A DNA stretch of 64,000 bases from Candidatus Methanomethylophilaceae archaeon (lineage in GTDB: Archaea; Thermoplasmatota; Thermoplasmata; Methanomassiliicoccales; Methanomethylophilaceae): positions 79,645 to 143,644 of the forward strand of contig CALUHR010000009.1 in the NCBI GenBank assembly GCA_944320495.1. Direction: 5' to 3'. The notes under the pieces were generated by a model that did no database searches, was not told the DNA's origin, and saw only the letters and a program-made list of their open reading frames with translations. Shown here piece by piece: positions 44,423-53,105 of the stretch (the stretch's first letter is position 1; each line of letters starts with the position of its first letter). The translations under genes and the position numbers were made by a program.

Positions 44423-45355
44423 ATGGCGAAGGGAAGGCTACACGTGGTCGGGTTCGGACCCGGCGGGAAGGACGACATGACGTTCCGCGCCGCGCGTGTC
44501 ATAGAGAACGCCGACGTGGTCACCGGATACACGACGTACATCAATCTCCTGAGGCCGATCTTCCCGGACAAGGTCTACAAGGCCACCGGGATGATGAAGG
44601 AGGTCGAGCGCTGCAGGATGGCCATAGAGGACGCCGTGTCCGGGAAGGACGTGGCGATGGTATCATCCGGAGACTCCGGCATCTACGGCATGGCGGGGAT
44701 CATCTATCAGCTGGCGGACGAGATGGGCGCCGACATCGAGATCGACACCGTCCCCGGCATCACCGCCGCATCGTCTGCCGCATCCATCCTGGGCGCACCG
44801 CTGATGCACGATCTGGTCATCGTCAGCCTGTCGGACCTGATGACGCCCCTGGACCTGATCATGGACAGGGTCGGGAAGGCGGCCGAGGGCGACTTCATCA
44901 CATGCATCTACAATCCCAAGAGCAAGACCAGGACCGAGTACCTGGGCATGGCGAGGGACATCCTTCTGAAGCACCGCTCGCCGGAGACCCCGGTCGGCAT
45001 CGTCAGGAACGCCGGCAGGGAGGACCAATCGAGCAAGGTCACCACCCTGGGCGGTCTCGACCCCGCGGACGTGGACATGTTCTGCATCGTGATCGTCGGG
45101 AACTCGCAGACGTACGTGTCCAACGGCCGCATGATCACACCCAGGGGCTACAGGATCCAGGGAGGCGAGCGATTTGACCATCGAGATAGTGAGACCCGAG
45201 GACATCGAGAAGCGCAGCATGGAGATCATAACATCGGAGCTCAACGGCCGCACCTGGCCGGAGCCCCAGTTCTCCATCGTGAAGAGGTGCATCCACACCT
45301 CCGCCGACTTCGACTACGCGGACAACCTGGTGTTCTCCGACGGGGCGGCGGATAA
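44423..45355 (+). CDS. cbiH: Cobalt-precorrin-3 C17-methyltransferase
   Basis: CbiH methylates C17 and drives ring contraction in the anaerobic pathway. The core has HVVGFGPGGKDDMT, VTGYTTYINLL, VSSGDSGIYGMA, VPGITAASSAA and IVIVGNSQTYV. The start at 44423 follows GGAGTGAT by 5 nt. Family similarity ends at TPRGYRI (~45156). The frame then runs on through the next gene, out of phase, to 45355. A one-base shift would instead end it at the TGA that overlaps the next gene's TTG start, so an indel is suspected. Confidence 0.9.
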   Translation: MAKGRLHVVGFGPGGKDDMTFRAARVIENADVVTGYTTYINLLRPIFPDKVYKATGMMKEVERCRMAIEDAVSGKDVAMVSSGDSGIYGMAGIIYQLADEMGADIEIDTVPGITAASSAASILGAPLMHDLVIVSLSDLMTPLDLIMDRVGKAAEGDFITCIYNPKSKTRTEYLGMARDILLKHRSPETPVGIVRNAGREDQSSKVTTLGGLDPADVDMFCIVIVGNSQTYVSNGRMITPRGYRIQGGERFDHRDSETRGHREAQHGDHNIGAQRPHLAGAPVLHREEVHPHLRRLRLRGQPGVLRRGGG

Positions 45356-45815
45356 GGGCGTCGCCGCCATCCGCGCCGGTGCGGACATCGTCACGGACAC
45401 CAAGATGGCCGCCGCGGGCATCAACAAGAGGAAACTCGGGGCCTACGGGGGGAGCGTCCACTGCTACATCAGCGACGAGGACGTCATGGCTGAGGCCAAG
45501 GGCCGCGGATGCACCCGCGCGACCATCTGCATGGAGCGCGGCGCGGACGTCGGCATGGAGAGGCCCGTCATCTTCGCGATAGGCAACGCGCCTACCGCGC
45601 TGGTGAGGCTCTGCGAGCTGGTGGAGGAGGGCAGGGTGAAACCTGCTCTCGTCATCGGTGCGCCCGTCGGATTCGTCAACGTCGTCGAGTCCAAGGAGAT
45701 GACCATGGAGACCATGGAGAGGCACGGCATCCCGTACATCGTCCCCAAGGGCAGGAAGGGCGGCTCCAACATCGCGGCCACCATATGCAACTCGATGATC
45801 TACTTCAAGGGTTGA
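45174..45815 (+). CDS. cbiC: Cobalt-precorrin-8 methylmutase
   Basis: CbiC moves a methyl group from C11 to C12, giving (cobalt-)cobyrinate. The 213-aa chain has EKRSMEIITSEL near the N-terminus, KRCIHTSADFDYADNLVFS with the catalytic His, DTKMAAAGINK, IGNAPTALVRLCEL and GAPVGFVNVVESK. The start codon is TTG, 9 nt after GGAGG; no ATG fits the family N-terminus. It ends the rightward operon. A CG-rich inverted repeat with GAAACC / GGTTTC arms (~45826-45856) follows. Confidence 0.94.
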   Translation: MTIEIVRPEDIEKRSMEIITSELNGRTWPEPQFSIVKRCIHTSADFDYADNLVFSDGAADKGVAAIRAGADIVTDTKMAAAGINKRKLGAYGGSVHCYISDEDVMAEAKGRGCTRATICMERGADVGMERPVIFAIGNAPTALVRLCELVEEGRVKPALVIGAPVGFVNVVESKEMTMETMERHGIPYIVPKGRKGGSNIAATICNSMIYFKG

Positions 45816-45868
45816 AGATCGAAGGAAACCCATTACGGCGCTCCGGCGCCGGTTTCTCCAATCAGAGA

Positions 45869-46885
45869 TCAGGGCGCATCCGATGGCCGGGACTCCGTCC
45901 CGTCGGCATAGCGTATGAACCTCCCGGTTCCCAGAGGCTGGGCCTTGTCGATGATGTCCCAGGGCCATTCGAGGAACTCGTTCCTGCGGATCTCGTCGAG
46001 CGCCCTGCGGACGTCCTTCAGGTCCCCCAGGTAGACCGGGCCGTACGAAGCCATCTTCTGGCCGATCGGCCTCCCCTCAAGGAGCCAGAACACGGATTCG
46101 GTGTCCCCGTTCTCTATGGTGAATCCGCCGAGGTCCGAGAACTTCATCCTCGTGTAGAAGTCGACTTCGGTGTCGCAGACCTTCGCCTTGTCCCCCGACA
46201 CGAAGTAGAGGTTCCTTCTCGCCCCGTCGGCGGCGGGGTCCACATCCATGCGGGCCCCGGGATCCATCCTGATGCGGAGGATCCTCACTCCGTTGGCGAT
46301 CCGGGCGTATGATGTGGAGCTGGGGGATTCCGCCTCCCTGCCTCCGAACCTCCCGCAGACGACCTTGACGTCCCATCCGTCCTCCGAGATGACGGGGACG
46401 TCCCCGCTCCATACGGTGCTGACCGAATTGGGACTGTTCTTCATCTCCAGCGGCAGGTTCACCATGATCTGGGTGATGTCATTGGGGTTTCTGTCCTCCT
46501 GATTGACCAGAGGGTACATCTCGCAGTGCTCGTACTTCGACGACGCGGAAACCCATTGCACGTCCCCGAAGCCGAATCTCCCTTGGATCCCCTCGGTGTC
46601 GAAGTGGTCCACGTAGCCCTTCTCTGCGAGGGTGACGGTCTCGTAGCCCCAGTGGGCGTGCATCGGGAACCCGGGCACGACCTTCCCGTGGTACATCCTG
46701 AACCCGAGGCGCTGAGTGTAGTCCCTGCCGAGGTTCCTTCCCGAGATCTCGTTCAGAGGGGGAGCCTGCTGGCGGTTCCCATGAGGGTAGTCGTCCTCGT
46801 GATGGGATGCGAAGATGAAAGGGTCCTCGGTGTCCCAGTGCATCCCGAGCCCCGATGTCTTGAACGGCTTCCTCCCGGAGAACAT
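45869..46885 (-). CDS. Pirin-like cupin protein
   Basis: The 338-aa protein has the bicupin layout of pirins. The N-terminal metal site is visible as FPMHAHWGYETVTLAEKGYVDHFD, with His/His/Glu-type ligands, followed by GDVQWVSASSKYEHCEMYP. The C-terminal cupin is less conserved (RMDPGARMDVDP). Bacterial pirins include quercetinases and regulators; the role in archaea is not known. The ATG lies next to an AT-rich divergent promoter (GGTTTAAATCG on this strand) shared with the pseudouridine-synthase gene. Confidence 0.82.
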   Translation of the reverse strand: MFSGRKPFKTSGLGMHWDTEDPFIFASHHEDDYPHGNRQQAPPLNEISGRNLGRDYTQRLGFRMYHGKVVPGFPMHAHWGYETVTLAEKGYVDHFDTEGIQGRFGFGDVQWVSASSKYEHCEMYPLVNQEDRNPNDITQIMVNLPLEMKNSPNSVSTVWSGDVPVISEDGWDVKVVCGRFGGREAESPSSTSYARIANGVRILRIRMDPGARMDVDPAADGARRNLYFVSGDKAKVCDTEVDFYTRMKFSDLGGFTIENGDTESVFWLLEGRPIGQKMASYGPVYLGDLKDVRRALDEIRRNEFLEWPWDIIDKAQPLGTGRFIRYADGTESRPSDAP

Positions 46886-46965
46886 GGAATCGCCATGCGC
46901 GTCGACGATTTAAACCGACCTGCGGGCGTCCCCGATATATACGTAGGGTGCCATGAGGAACGTCC

Positions 46966-47673
46966 ATGGACGGCACCCGTCTCAACAAGTACATCAGCGA
47001 GGCCGGCGTGGCCTCCCGCCGTGCGGCGGACAGGATGATAGAGGAGGGGAGGGTGACCATCAACGGGCGCGTGGCCGTCGTCGGGGACAGGGTCTCCGAA
47101 GGGGACGTTGTTCGCGTGGACGGCAGAGAGGTCTCCGCCAAGGGCGGCGATGTCATCATCGCGCTGAACAAGCCCCGTGGGATAACGTGCACGTCCAGCC
47201 CCGACGATCCGGACAACGTCATCGACTTCATCGGGTATCCAGAGAGGATATACTCGATCGGACGTTTGGACAAGGATTCGGAGGGACTCCTCCTTCTGAC
47301 CAACAACGGAGAGCTCGCCAACGCGATAATGAGGTCCCGCGGCGAGCACGAGAAGGAGTATCTGGTCACGGTGGACCACGACATCACGGACGCCTTCATC
47401 AAGAGGATGTCGTCCGGGGTCGAGATCCTCGGAAGGGTGACCAAGAGGTGCGAGGTCGAGAGGGTCTCAGACAGGGAGTTCCGCATCGTCCTGAGGCAGG
47501 GTCTCAACAGACAGATCCGCAGGATGTGCGGCACCCTGGGATACACTGTCCTGACGCTCAGGCGCGTCCGCATCATGAACGTCCGGCTGGGAGACCTGCC
47601 AGTCGGCAAGTACAGGGACCTGACGGATGAGGAGAGGGATGAGCTATGCAGGCAGGCGCTGGGTTCGAAGTGA
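46966..47673 (+). CDS. RsuA/RluB-family pseudouridine synthase
   Basis: An S4 RNA-binding domain (RLNKYISEAGVASRRAADRMIEEGRVTING, residues 4-33) precedes the synthase core with catalytic Asp in YSIGRLDKDSEGLLLLTN (~residue 106) and a C-terminal RQGLNRQIRRMCGTLGY. It converts uridine to pseudouridine in rRNA. This family is bacterial in origin and patchy in archaea, so transfer is likely. GATATATACG at 46933-46942 gives a leaderless start at 46966. It overlaps the acetyltransferase gene by 28 nt. Confidence 0.9.
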   Translation: MDGTRLNKYISEAGVASRRAADRMIEEGRVTINGRVAVVGDRVSEGDVVRVDGREVSAKGGDVIIALNKPRGITCTSSPDDPDNVIDFIGYPERIYSIGRLDKDSEGLLLLTNNGELANAIMRSRGEHEKEYLVTVDHDITDAFIKRMSSGVEILGRVTKRCEVERVSDREFRIVLRQGLNRQIRRMCGTLGYTVLTLRRVRIMNVRLGDLPVGKYRDLTDEERDELCRQALGSK

Positions 47674-48230
47674 GGGAGATAACGATCGAGGACATACCGT
47701 TCCTCACGCCGATAGGCAAGGGTCAGCTCGGGGTGGACTACATCTCCGACGAGGACTTCGAGAAGGCCATCTCCGATCCGGGGCAGTTCTGTCTCATCCC
47801 CGTCGTGGACGGCGTCCCCTCTGGATTCGCCATATGCAAGGAGTTCGGCCCCGAGTCCGAGCCCGAGGCGCTGGCGCTCCCAGATTCTGGATACAGGGAC
47901 TGGGTCAGGTCCAGGAGCAGGATCGGCCTGGTGGACTCCGTCGCCCTGTCCCCGTCGGTCGGCGGAAGGGGGATCGGCAAGGCCCTCTGCGAGGCCTGTC
48001 TGGAGAGGTTCTCCGAGGACGGGTGCGATTCCGCGGTGTCGATGGCGTGGGTCCATGAGGACGGCGTCGAGCCCATCAGGAAGGCGCTCACGCAGTCCGG
48101 TTTCGAGAGGACCGACCTCGTCATACGCGGCTACTGGAACTCCTGGGTCGACACCGAGGGGGGACACATGTGCCCCTACTGCGGCTCGCCGTGCAGGTGC
48201 TCCGGAGCCCTGTGGCGGAGATCGCTCTGA
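47646..48230 (+). CDS. GNAT-family N-acetyltransferase with C-terminal Cys cluster
   Basis: The GNAT core is visible: VDSVALSPSVGGRGIGKALCEACL, where the R/Q-x-x-G-x-G/A acetyl-CoA loop is GGRGIG at ~103-108, and a late strand with GFERTDLVIRGYW. The C-terminal tail MCPYCGSPCRCSG adds four clustered cysteines, likely a small zinc knuckle, which is unusual for GNATs. It overlaps the pseudouridine synthase gene and is probably co-transcribed with it. The substrate is unknown; a ribosomal or translation target is only a guess from context. Confidence 0.82.
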   Translation: MQAGAGFEVREITIEDIPFLTPIGKGQLGVDYISDEDFEKAISDPGQFCLIPVVDGVPSGFAICKEFGPESEPEALALPDSGYRDWVRSRSRIGLVDSVALSPSVGGRGIGKALCEACLERFSEDGCDSAVSMAWVHEDGVEPIRKALTQSGFERTDLVIRGYWNSWVDTEGGHMCPYCGSPCRCSGALWRRSL

Positions 48231-49142
48231 CACCCTGGCCGACAGCCATGCGCCGATGTCGGCATAGACCTCGTCGCGGTTGGTCTCGTTCATCAGCTCG
48301 TGCCTCGCACCATCGTAGAGCTTCATCTCGGGGTGCAGGCCCGCCTTCTCCAGGAGCCTTCTGGCCTTCTCGACGCCCTTCCCGTCGTCGCCGACCGGAT
48401 CCTTCGATCCGGACAGCAGGATGACCGGGAGGCCCTTCGGGATCCTATCGATGTCCTGACCGCTCACATCCTTTCTGATGAGCGTGAAAAGGTCCCTGTA
48501 GCCGGAAACGGTGAATTTGAAGCTACAGAACGGGTCCGAGTTGTATGCCTCGATGGCCGCAGGGTCACGGGAGAGCCAGCGATTCCTCATGTCAGGCTCC
48601 CTGAACCTCTTGTCGTAGTTCTCAAGCACCATCCTGTTCAGCATGGGGCTGACGTAACGGGGCCCCTTCATCCTGACCAGGGTCTGGGCCAGGAATCTGG
48701 CGAATCCGACCACTGCAGGGGGCTGGTTGCCAGTGCCCACCAGGATGACGCCGTCGACCATGTCGCCGTAGCGGGTGATGTAGCGTCTGACCACATAGGA
48801 GCCCATGCTGTGGCCGAGGATGAAATGTGGTACGCCCGGGTGATCGGAGTCGATGCGCTGGGTCACCAGGTACAGGTCCTCCACGAGATGCTCGTCCCCG
48901 TCGGATTCGGCGATGGTGCCGTGGTCGTCGGGGCTCGTCCTCCCGTGTCCCAGATGGTCGTGCCCTATGACCGCGATGCCGAGGACGTTGAGATGGAGTG
49001 CCAGCGGTTCGTATCTGGCTATGTGCTCTATCATGCCGTGGGCGATCTGCAGTGTGGCTATCGGGGATTCGGGGGACCATTCCATGCAGTGGAGGTCAGT
49101 TCCGACGACCGATGACGGGACGGTGAACTCACGGAGGGACAT
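48231..49142 (-). CDS. Alpha/beta hydrolase (monoacylglycerol-lipase-like)
   Basis: The ~300 residues given here contain the hydrolase core: ATLQIAHGMIEHIARYEPLA near 30, IGHDHLGHGRTS, the nucleophile elbow FILGHSMGSYVVRRYI (Ser ~107), a catalytic Asp in LSGSKDPVGDDG and His in YDGARHELMNE. That is the lysophospholipase/monoacylglycerol lipase type. Coordinates cover only the family-like part: no in-frame stop occurs until 46479, and the intervening frame is the antisense of three other genes. TTTTTAAG ~28 nt upstream supports a start at 49142; an ATG at 49154 is the alternative. Confidence 0.8.
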
Positions 49143-49227
49143 GGTGGATACCATGATATGCACACTTAAAAACGGCATCAGGGAAGCTTCGTGTCCGGAC
49201 GAAGCATCGGTGTTACGAATTGTTATC

Positions 49228-49240
49228 AAAATATTAATAT
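49228..49240 (+). promoter_or_regulatory. TATA box of the F430 operon
   Basis: AAAATATTAATAT within an AT-rich island predicts transcription start at ~49258-49263, so cfbC is probably leaderless. Confidence 0.55.
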
Positions 49241-49262
49241 CGTCATAACCGTAGCCGAGGCC

Positions 49263-50045
49263 ATGCGCAGGATAGCCGTCTACGGCAAGGGCGGGATAGG
49301 GAAATCGACCACCGTGGGCAACGTCTCCGCGGCGATGGCGGAGTCGGGCCTCAGGGTGATGCAGATCGGCTGCGATCCCAAGGCCGATTCCACCCGTGCC
49401 GTGGCCGGCAGGGCGATACCTACCGTTCTGGACAAGATCCGCGACGATCCCGATGCGGAGCTCGGGGACCTGGTCCACGAGGGCCGCGGGGGAGTTCTCT
49501 GCGTCGAGTGCGGCGGACCCCGTCCGGGCCGTGGATGCGCCGGCAGAGGGATCATAGCCGCGTTCGAGAAGCTGGAGGAGCTGGACGCAATCGGCACCTA
49601 CCATCCGGACGTCATCCTCTATGACGTTCTCGGTGACGTGGTGTGCGGTGGGTTCGCCATGCCCATCCGCAACGGCTACGCCCGCGACGTGTTCGTGGTG
49701 ACATCCGGGGAGATGATGTCACTCTACGCGGCCAGCAACATCGCCGGGGCGGTGGCGGACATGAGGAACGAGGGATACGCCAGGCTGGGCGGGCTGATCC
49801 AGAACTCCCGCGGCGTGAGGGACGAGGACTCGCTCGTCGACCGCGCCGCGTCGGAGATGGGCGTGCCCGTAATCATGAGGCTCCCCAGGGACCCGTCCGT
49901 CCAGAGGTGCGAGGAGGCCGTCACCACGGTCGTATCGGGGGAGCCCGACTCGCCCATGGCCTCGAACTACAGGGAGCTGGCCAAACGCATCCTCTCGGCA
50001 TCCGAGGACGTCGAGGGCGGTATGAGACTGGAGCGATTCCTATGA
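49263..50045 (+). CDS. cfbC: Ni-sirohydrochlorin a,c-diamide reductive cyclase, reductase subunit (NifH-like)
   Basis: CfbC is the ATP-dependent [4Fe-4S] reductase that feeds electrons to CfbD during F430 synthesis. The 260-aa chain has the NifH P-loop [11 protein letters not shown] (7-17) and the two bridging-cluster cysteines C92 (GRGCAGRG) and C128 (GDVVCGG). It also has the DPKADST switch. Context with the other cfb genes separates it from nitrogenase NifH; no nif genes are present. The open frame before 49263 is not used. It overlaps cfbA by 4 nt (ATGA). Confidence 0.94.
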   Translation: MRRIAVYGKGGIGKSTTVGNVSAAMAESGLRVMQIGCDPKADSTRAVAGRAIPTVLDKIRDDPDAELGDLVHEGRGGVLCVECGGPRPGRGCAGRGIIAAFEKLEELDAIGTYHPDVILYDVLGDVVCGGFAMPIRNGYARDVFVVTSGEMMSLYAASNIAGAVADMRNEGYARLGGLIQNSRGVRDEDSLVDRAASEMGVPVIMRLPRDPSVQRCEEAVTTVVSGEPDSPMASNYRELAKRILSASEDVEGGMRLERFL

Positions 50046-50830
50046 AGACTGGGATTCTTATTGGCGGGCACGGTTCGACGATGTCGTTCAACAAGGGCGT
50101 GCTCGATATGCAGGCCGACAGACTGAGGGCGAAGGGCTACGACAACGTCTACGTGGGGTTCAACGAGACCTCCTTCCCGTCGCTGGCCGAGGCGGCCACC
50201 GAGATGGTCAGGGACGGATACGACCGCATCGTCATCCTCCCGTTCTTCGTCGCATCCGGCCTACACATCACCAGGGACTTCCCCATGAAGCACTTCGGGC
50301 TCCCGAGGGACGCCACGGACGGCGTCTGGGAGTGCGAGGGCAGGGAGGTCGCCATCCACATCGAGCAGCCCTTCGGCGACGAGCCCCTCCTCGGGGAGAT
50401 CCTGGCGGAGAGGGTCGAGGAGCTCCGCACGCCCGGGAAGAGAACGGCCATCATCGTCATGGGTCACGGCTCGAGGCTGGAGTACAACAGGAACGTGGTC
50501 AACCTCAACGCGGACAGGCTCAGGGCCAAGGGCTACGACATGGTGTACATAGGGTTCAACGAGTTCGACGAGCCCAAGATCGAGGACGTCATACCCGGGA
50601 TCATCGACGACGGCGCCGAGGAGATCATCGCCCTGCCGCTGTTCATCTCGCTCGGCAAGCATCTGACCATGGACGTACCCGCGAAGCTCGGCATCGAGAA
50701 CTTCTCGGACGGCGGGATCGTCCACCGCGACGGGAGGGACGTCGAGGTCAAGTACGCCCAGCCCGTCGGCGCCGACCCCAGGCTCTGCGACGTGCTCGTG
50801 GAGAAGCTCCGGAGGCTCGGACTGCGATGA
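50042..50830 (+). CDS. cfbA: Sirohydrochlorin nickelochelatase, duplicated two-domain form
   Basis: CfbA inserts Ni2+ into sirohydrochlorin, and CbiX-type enzymes also insert Co2+. The known archaeal CfbA/CbiXS is a ~130-aa homodimer. This 262-aa chain carries the unit twice: residues ~1-125 with [13 protein letters not shown] ... [20 protein letters not shown], and ~130-262 with [13 protein letters not shown] ... [20 protein letters not shown]. Each half keeps a His next to Gly-Ser and a later metal-region His ([18 protein letters not shown]). So it is a fused pseudo-dimer. No other chelatase is visible in the window. Confidence 0.9.
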   Translation: MKTGILIGGHGSTMSFNKGVLDMQADRLRAKGYDNVYVGFNETSFPSLAEAATEMVRDGYDRIVILPFFVASGLHITRDFPMKHFGLPRDATDGVWECEGREVAIHIEQPFGDEPLLGEILAERVEELRTPGKRTAIIVMGHGSRLEYNRNVVNLNADRLRAKGYDMVYIGFNEFDEPKIEDVIPGIIDDGAEEIIALPLFISLGKHLTMDVPAKLGIENFSDGGIVHRDGRDVEVKYAQPVGADPRLCDVLVEKLRRLGLR

Positions 50831-52038
50831 GGGCCCTCGTTCTCGACATGACGCACGGAGGGAACCTCATCGCCAGGAGGCTGCTGGCGGAGGGGTACGA
50901 GGTCGACTGCGTCGACGTCTATCACAACTGCCCCACTGACAGGAAAGAGGACCTCGAGGAGTACGGCATCAGGGTCATGGAGGGCTCTCCCGCCGAGAGG
51001 TACGACCTGGCCACCATGCCCGCGCACTGCCCCGTCTCGTTCATGGGAGGTGCGGAGGCCGCGGAGACGATCACGTTCAGCCAGGCGGTGAACCGCCTGA
51101 TAGACGACAGGAGATTCAGGATAGAGGTCACCGGGGTCAAGGGGAAGACCAGCGCCTGCTACCTGATAGCGGAGATCCTCCACAACTCCGGCAGGAAGGT
51201 GCTCCTGCACTCGAGCAGAGGAGAGGGCCCGATGACCGACGGAGGCCACAGGATAGACCGCCAGGTCAGCATCGCGCCGCCCTACCTCATGACCCTCGCC
51301 GCAGGGGCGTACGACGCCATCGTGTGCGAGGTGTCCCTCGGAGGGTCCGGGAAGGCCGACATCGCGCTCATCACCAACCTCGCGGAGGACTACGGGATCG
51401 CGAAGAACACGCTGCGCGCATCGTACGCGAAGAAGGACATCCTCTCCGACGGCATCGACATCGTGCCCGAGGAGGAGGTCGGGTTCTGGTCGCAGTGGCA
51501 TGACGGCGTCAGAGGATACCGCAGGAGGGTCGTCAGGCTGTCCGAGCCCAGGCTCGGGGAGGGGCTCAGGGTCTCCGTGGATTACGACGGCGTCTCTGAG
51601 ATCGTCCTGGACCCGTCCTACGTGGCGACCGAGTACCTCGGGGCCATGGATGCGGCCCTGGAGGTGGCCGAGGCCATGGGGATCCCCAAGGACGTGGTGC
51701 TCGACACGCTCAGGAGGTTCAAAGGGGTCCCCGGGAGGGGAGAGATCCTCCGCGAGGGGGAGACGGTCGTCGTCCGCGAGAGGAACCCCGGCATATCAGC
51801 GCTCTCCGTGGAGCGCACCATGGCCTGTCTGGACGAGATGCGCGCGTTGGACGGCGCCCTCGTGCTGCTGGATCCGGTGAGCCGCAAGGTCTGCGACAAG
51901 ATGGATGCAGACGGCATCCGCGCCATCGCCGAGAGGTACGGGGTCCCGATCATCGTGACCAACGGGGACGGGACGCGCCCGGAGATCCCAGTGGGCACCA
52001 GGCTTCTTGTGGAGCTGATCAAGGAGGCCTACCAGTGA
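50827..52038 (+). CDS. cfbE: Coenzyme F430 synthetase (Mur-ligase-like)
   Basis: CfbE closes the last ring of F430 by ATP-dependent formation of the carbocyclic ring from 15,17(3)-seco-F430-17(3)-acid. The 403-aa chain has the Mur ligase P-loop EVTGVKGKTSACYLI (K107), IVCEVSLGGSG, LITNLAEDYG and a C-terminal ligase domain with FKGVPGRGEIL, AND-type position VRERNPGISALSV. It replaces the MurC/D/E-like annotation one would give out of context. It overlaps both neighbours by 4 nt. Confidence 0.92.
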   Translation: MRALVLDMTHGGNLIARRLLAEGYEVDCVDVYHNCPTDRKEDLEEYGIRVMEGSPAERYDLATMPAHCPVSFMGGAEAAETITFSQAVNRLIDDRRFRIEVTGVKGKTSACYLIAEILHNSGRKVLLHSSRGEGPMTDGGHRIDRQVSIAPPYLMTLAAGAYDAIVCEVSLGGSGKADIALITNLAEDYGIAKNTLRASYAKKDILSDGIDIVPEEEVGFWSQWHDGVRGYRRRVVRLSEPRLGEGLRVSVDYDGVSEIVLDPSYVATEYLGAMDAALEVAEAMGIPKDVVLDTLRRFKGVPGRGEILREGETVVVRERNPGISALSVERTMACLDEMRALDGALVLLDPVSRKVCDKMDADGIRAIAERYGVPIIVTNGDGTRPEIPVGTRLLVELIKEAYQ

Positions 52039-53105
52039 GGACGGTCATCCATCCCCGCCCGAGCCCGATCGTCGCGGCGATGTACACCCTGCGCGACATG
52101 GACGTCGACGTCATCGTCGTGCACGGCCCGGCCGGATGCAGCTTCATGGCGTCCCGCCCGCTGGAGGACGCCGACATCAGGGTGGTGACCTCCGCCATGA
52201 GGGACAGCGACCTCATCTTCGGGGCGTCGGACCAGCTCGTGGACACCCTGAGGCAGGTGGAGGAGAGGTTCCATCCCTCCACCGTCGCCGTCATAGGAAC
52301 ATGTGCGAGCATGATCATCGGCGAGGACATGGGCAGCTCCATCAGGAAGGCGGGGATAGACGCGAACGTCTTCCCCGTGGACGTCCACGCCTGCATGGGC
52401 GACAACACCCGCGGGGCCATCAAGGCCCTGGAGGCCGGCAGGGACGCGGGGATCATCGACCCCGAAGAATGCGACCGCCAGATATCGCTGATGAAGGCCG
52501 CCACGCGTCTCGAGAAGAACGTGGGGATGGCCTCCAAGGACTACATCCGCCCGGCCACCAGCCCGACCAAGATGCACGTGTGCAGGCGCATAATGGACGT
52601 GCTCTCGTCCGGAGGCAGGGTCGCCGTGGTGATGGACGCCAAGAAGGAGCTCGCATACCGCTTCGCGGACATGTTCGAGGCGGTGGACCGCGCCAGGGGG
52701 AGGCTCGGAGGCGAGACGCTGTTCGTGGCGAACCTGGACGGGTCCAAGGGACTGCCGAGGATCAGGGGCTACTGCAGCGAGATCCTCTCGGACCTGGGAT
52801 CAAAAGGCGTCTCCATCGACGAGATCGTCGGAGGGCTCGACGAGTACTCCGTCGTCGGCGAGGAGATGCGCTCCAGGATCGATGCGTTCTCACCCGACCT
52901 CACCATCGTCCTCGGGATATGCCATGCGATCCCGGGGATCTCCGCCGACGACATCCTGATCACGGACCAGCCGAGGCAGCTGGCCAACTACCTCAACATG
53001 GGATGCGAGTGGGCGGTCGGGGAGATATCGTCCCATACGATGGTCATGGGAGCCCATTCGATCGTCCCGATGGAGACGGCCGACACCCTGAGGGAGATGC
53101 TGTGA
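52035..53105 (+). CDS. cfbD: Ni-sirohydrochlorin a,c-diamide reductive cyclase, catalytic subunit (NifD-like)
   Basis: CfbD works with CfbC to reduce and cyclise Ni-sirohydrochlorin a,c-diamide to 15,17(3)-seco-F430-17(3)-acid. The 356-aa chain is a reduced NifD/K-like protein: HGPAGCSFMASRPL near 37-50 with a cluster Cys, VIGTCASMIIGEDM with a second, VDVHACMGDN and a late LNMGCEWAVGEI. It starts with GTG at 52035, ~8 nt after AAGGAGG, overlapping the cfbE stop. It ends overlapping cfbB. Confidence 0.94.
   Translation: MRTVIHPRPSPIVAAMYTLRDMDVDVIVVHGPAGCSFMASRPLEDADIRVVTSAMRDSDLIFGASDQLVDTLRQVEERFHPSTVAVIGTCASMIIGEDMGSSIRKAGIDANVFPVDVHACMGDNTRGAIKALEAGRDAGIIDPEECDRQISLMKAATRLEKNVGMASKDYIRPATSPTKMHVCRRIMDVLSSGGRVAVVMDAKKELAYRFADMFEAVDRARGRLGGETLFVANLDGSKGLPRIRGYCSEILSDLGSKGVSIDEIVGGLDEYSVVGEEMRSRIDAFSPDLTIVLGICHAIPGISADDILITDQPRQLANYLNMGCEWAVGEISSHTMVMGAHSIVPMETADTLREML

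Noticed and set aside
46479..49604. A 1041-codon open frame on the - strand.
   Set aside because: Only ~48231-49142 reads as a protein family (alpha/beta hydrolase). The rest is antisense of the pirin-side, pseudouridine-synthase and GNAT genes, and of cfbC upstream.
50827..52038. MurC/D/E peptidoglycan-type ligase.
   Set aside because: Archaeal operon context with cfb genes and the CfbE length identify F430 synthetase.
49263..53105. NifH-like and NifD-like genes as nitrogenase.
   Set aside because: No NifK, NifE, NifN or NifB is present. The genes are interleaved with the chelatase, Mur-like ligase and amidotransferase of F430 synthesis, so they are cfbC and cfbD.
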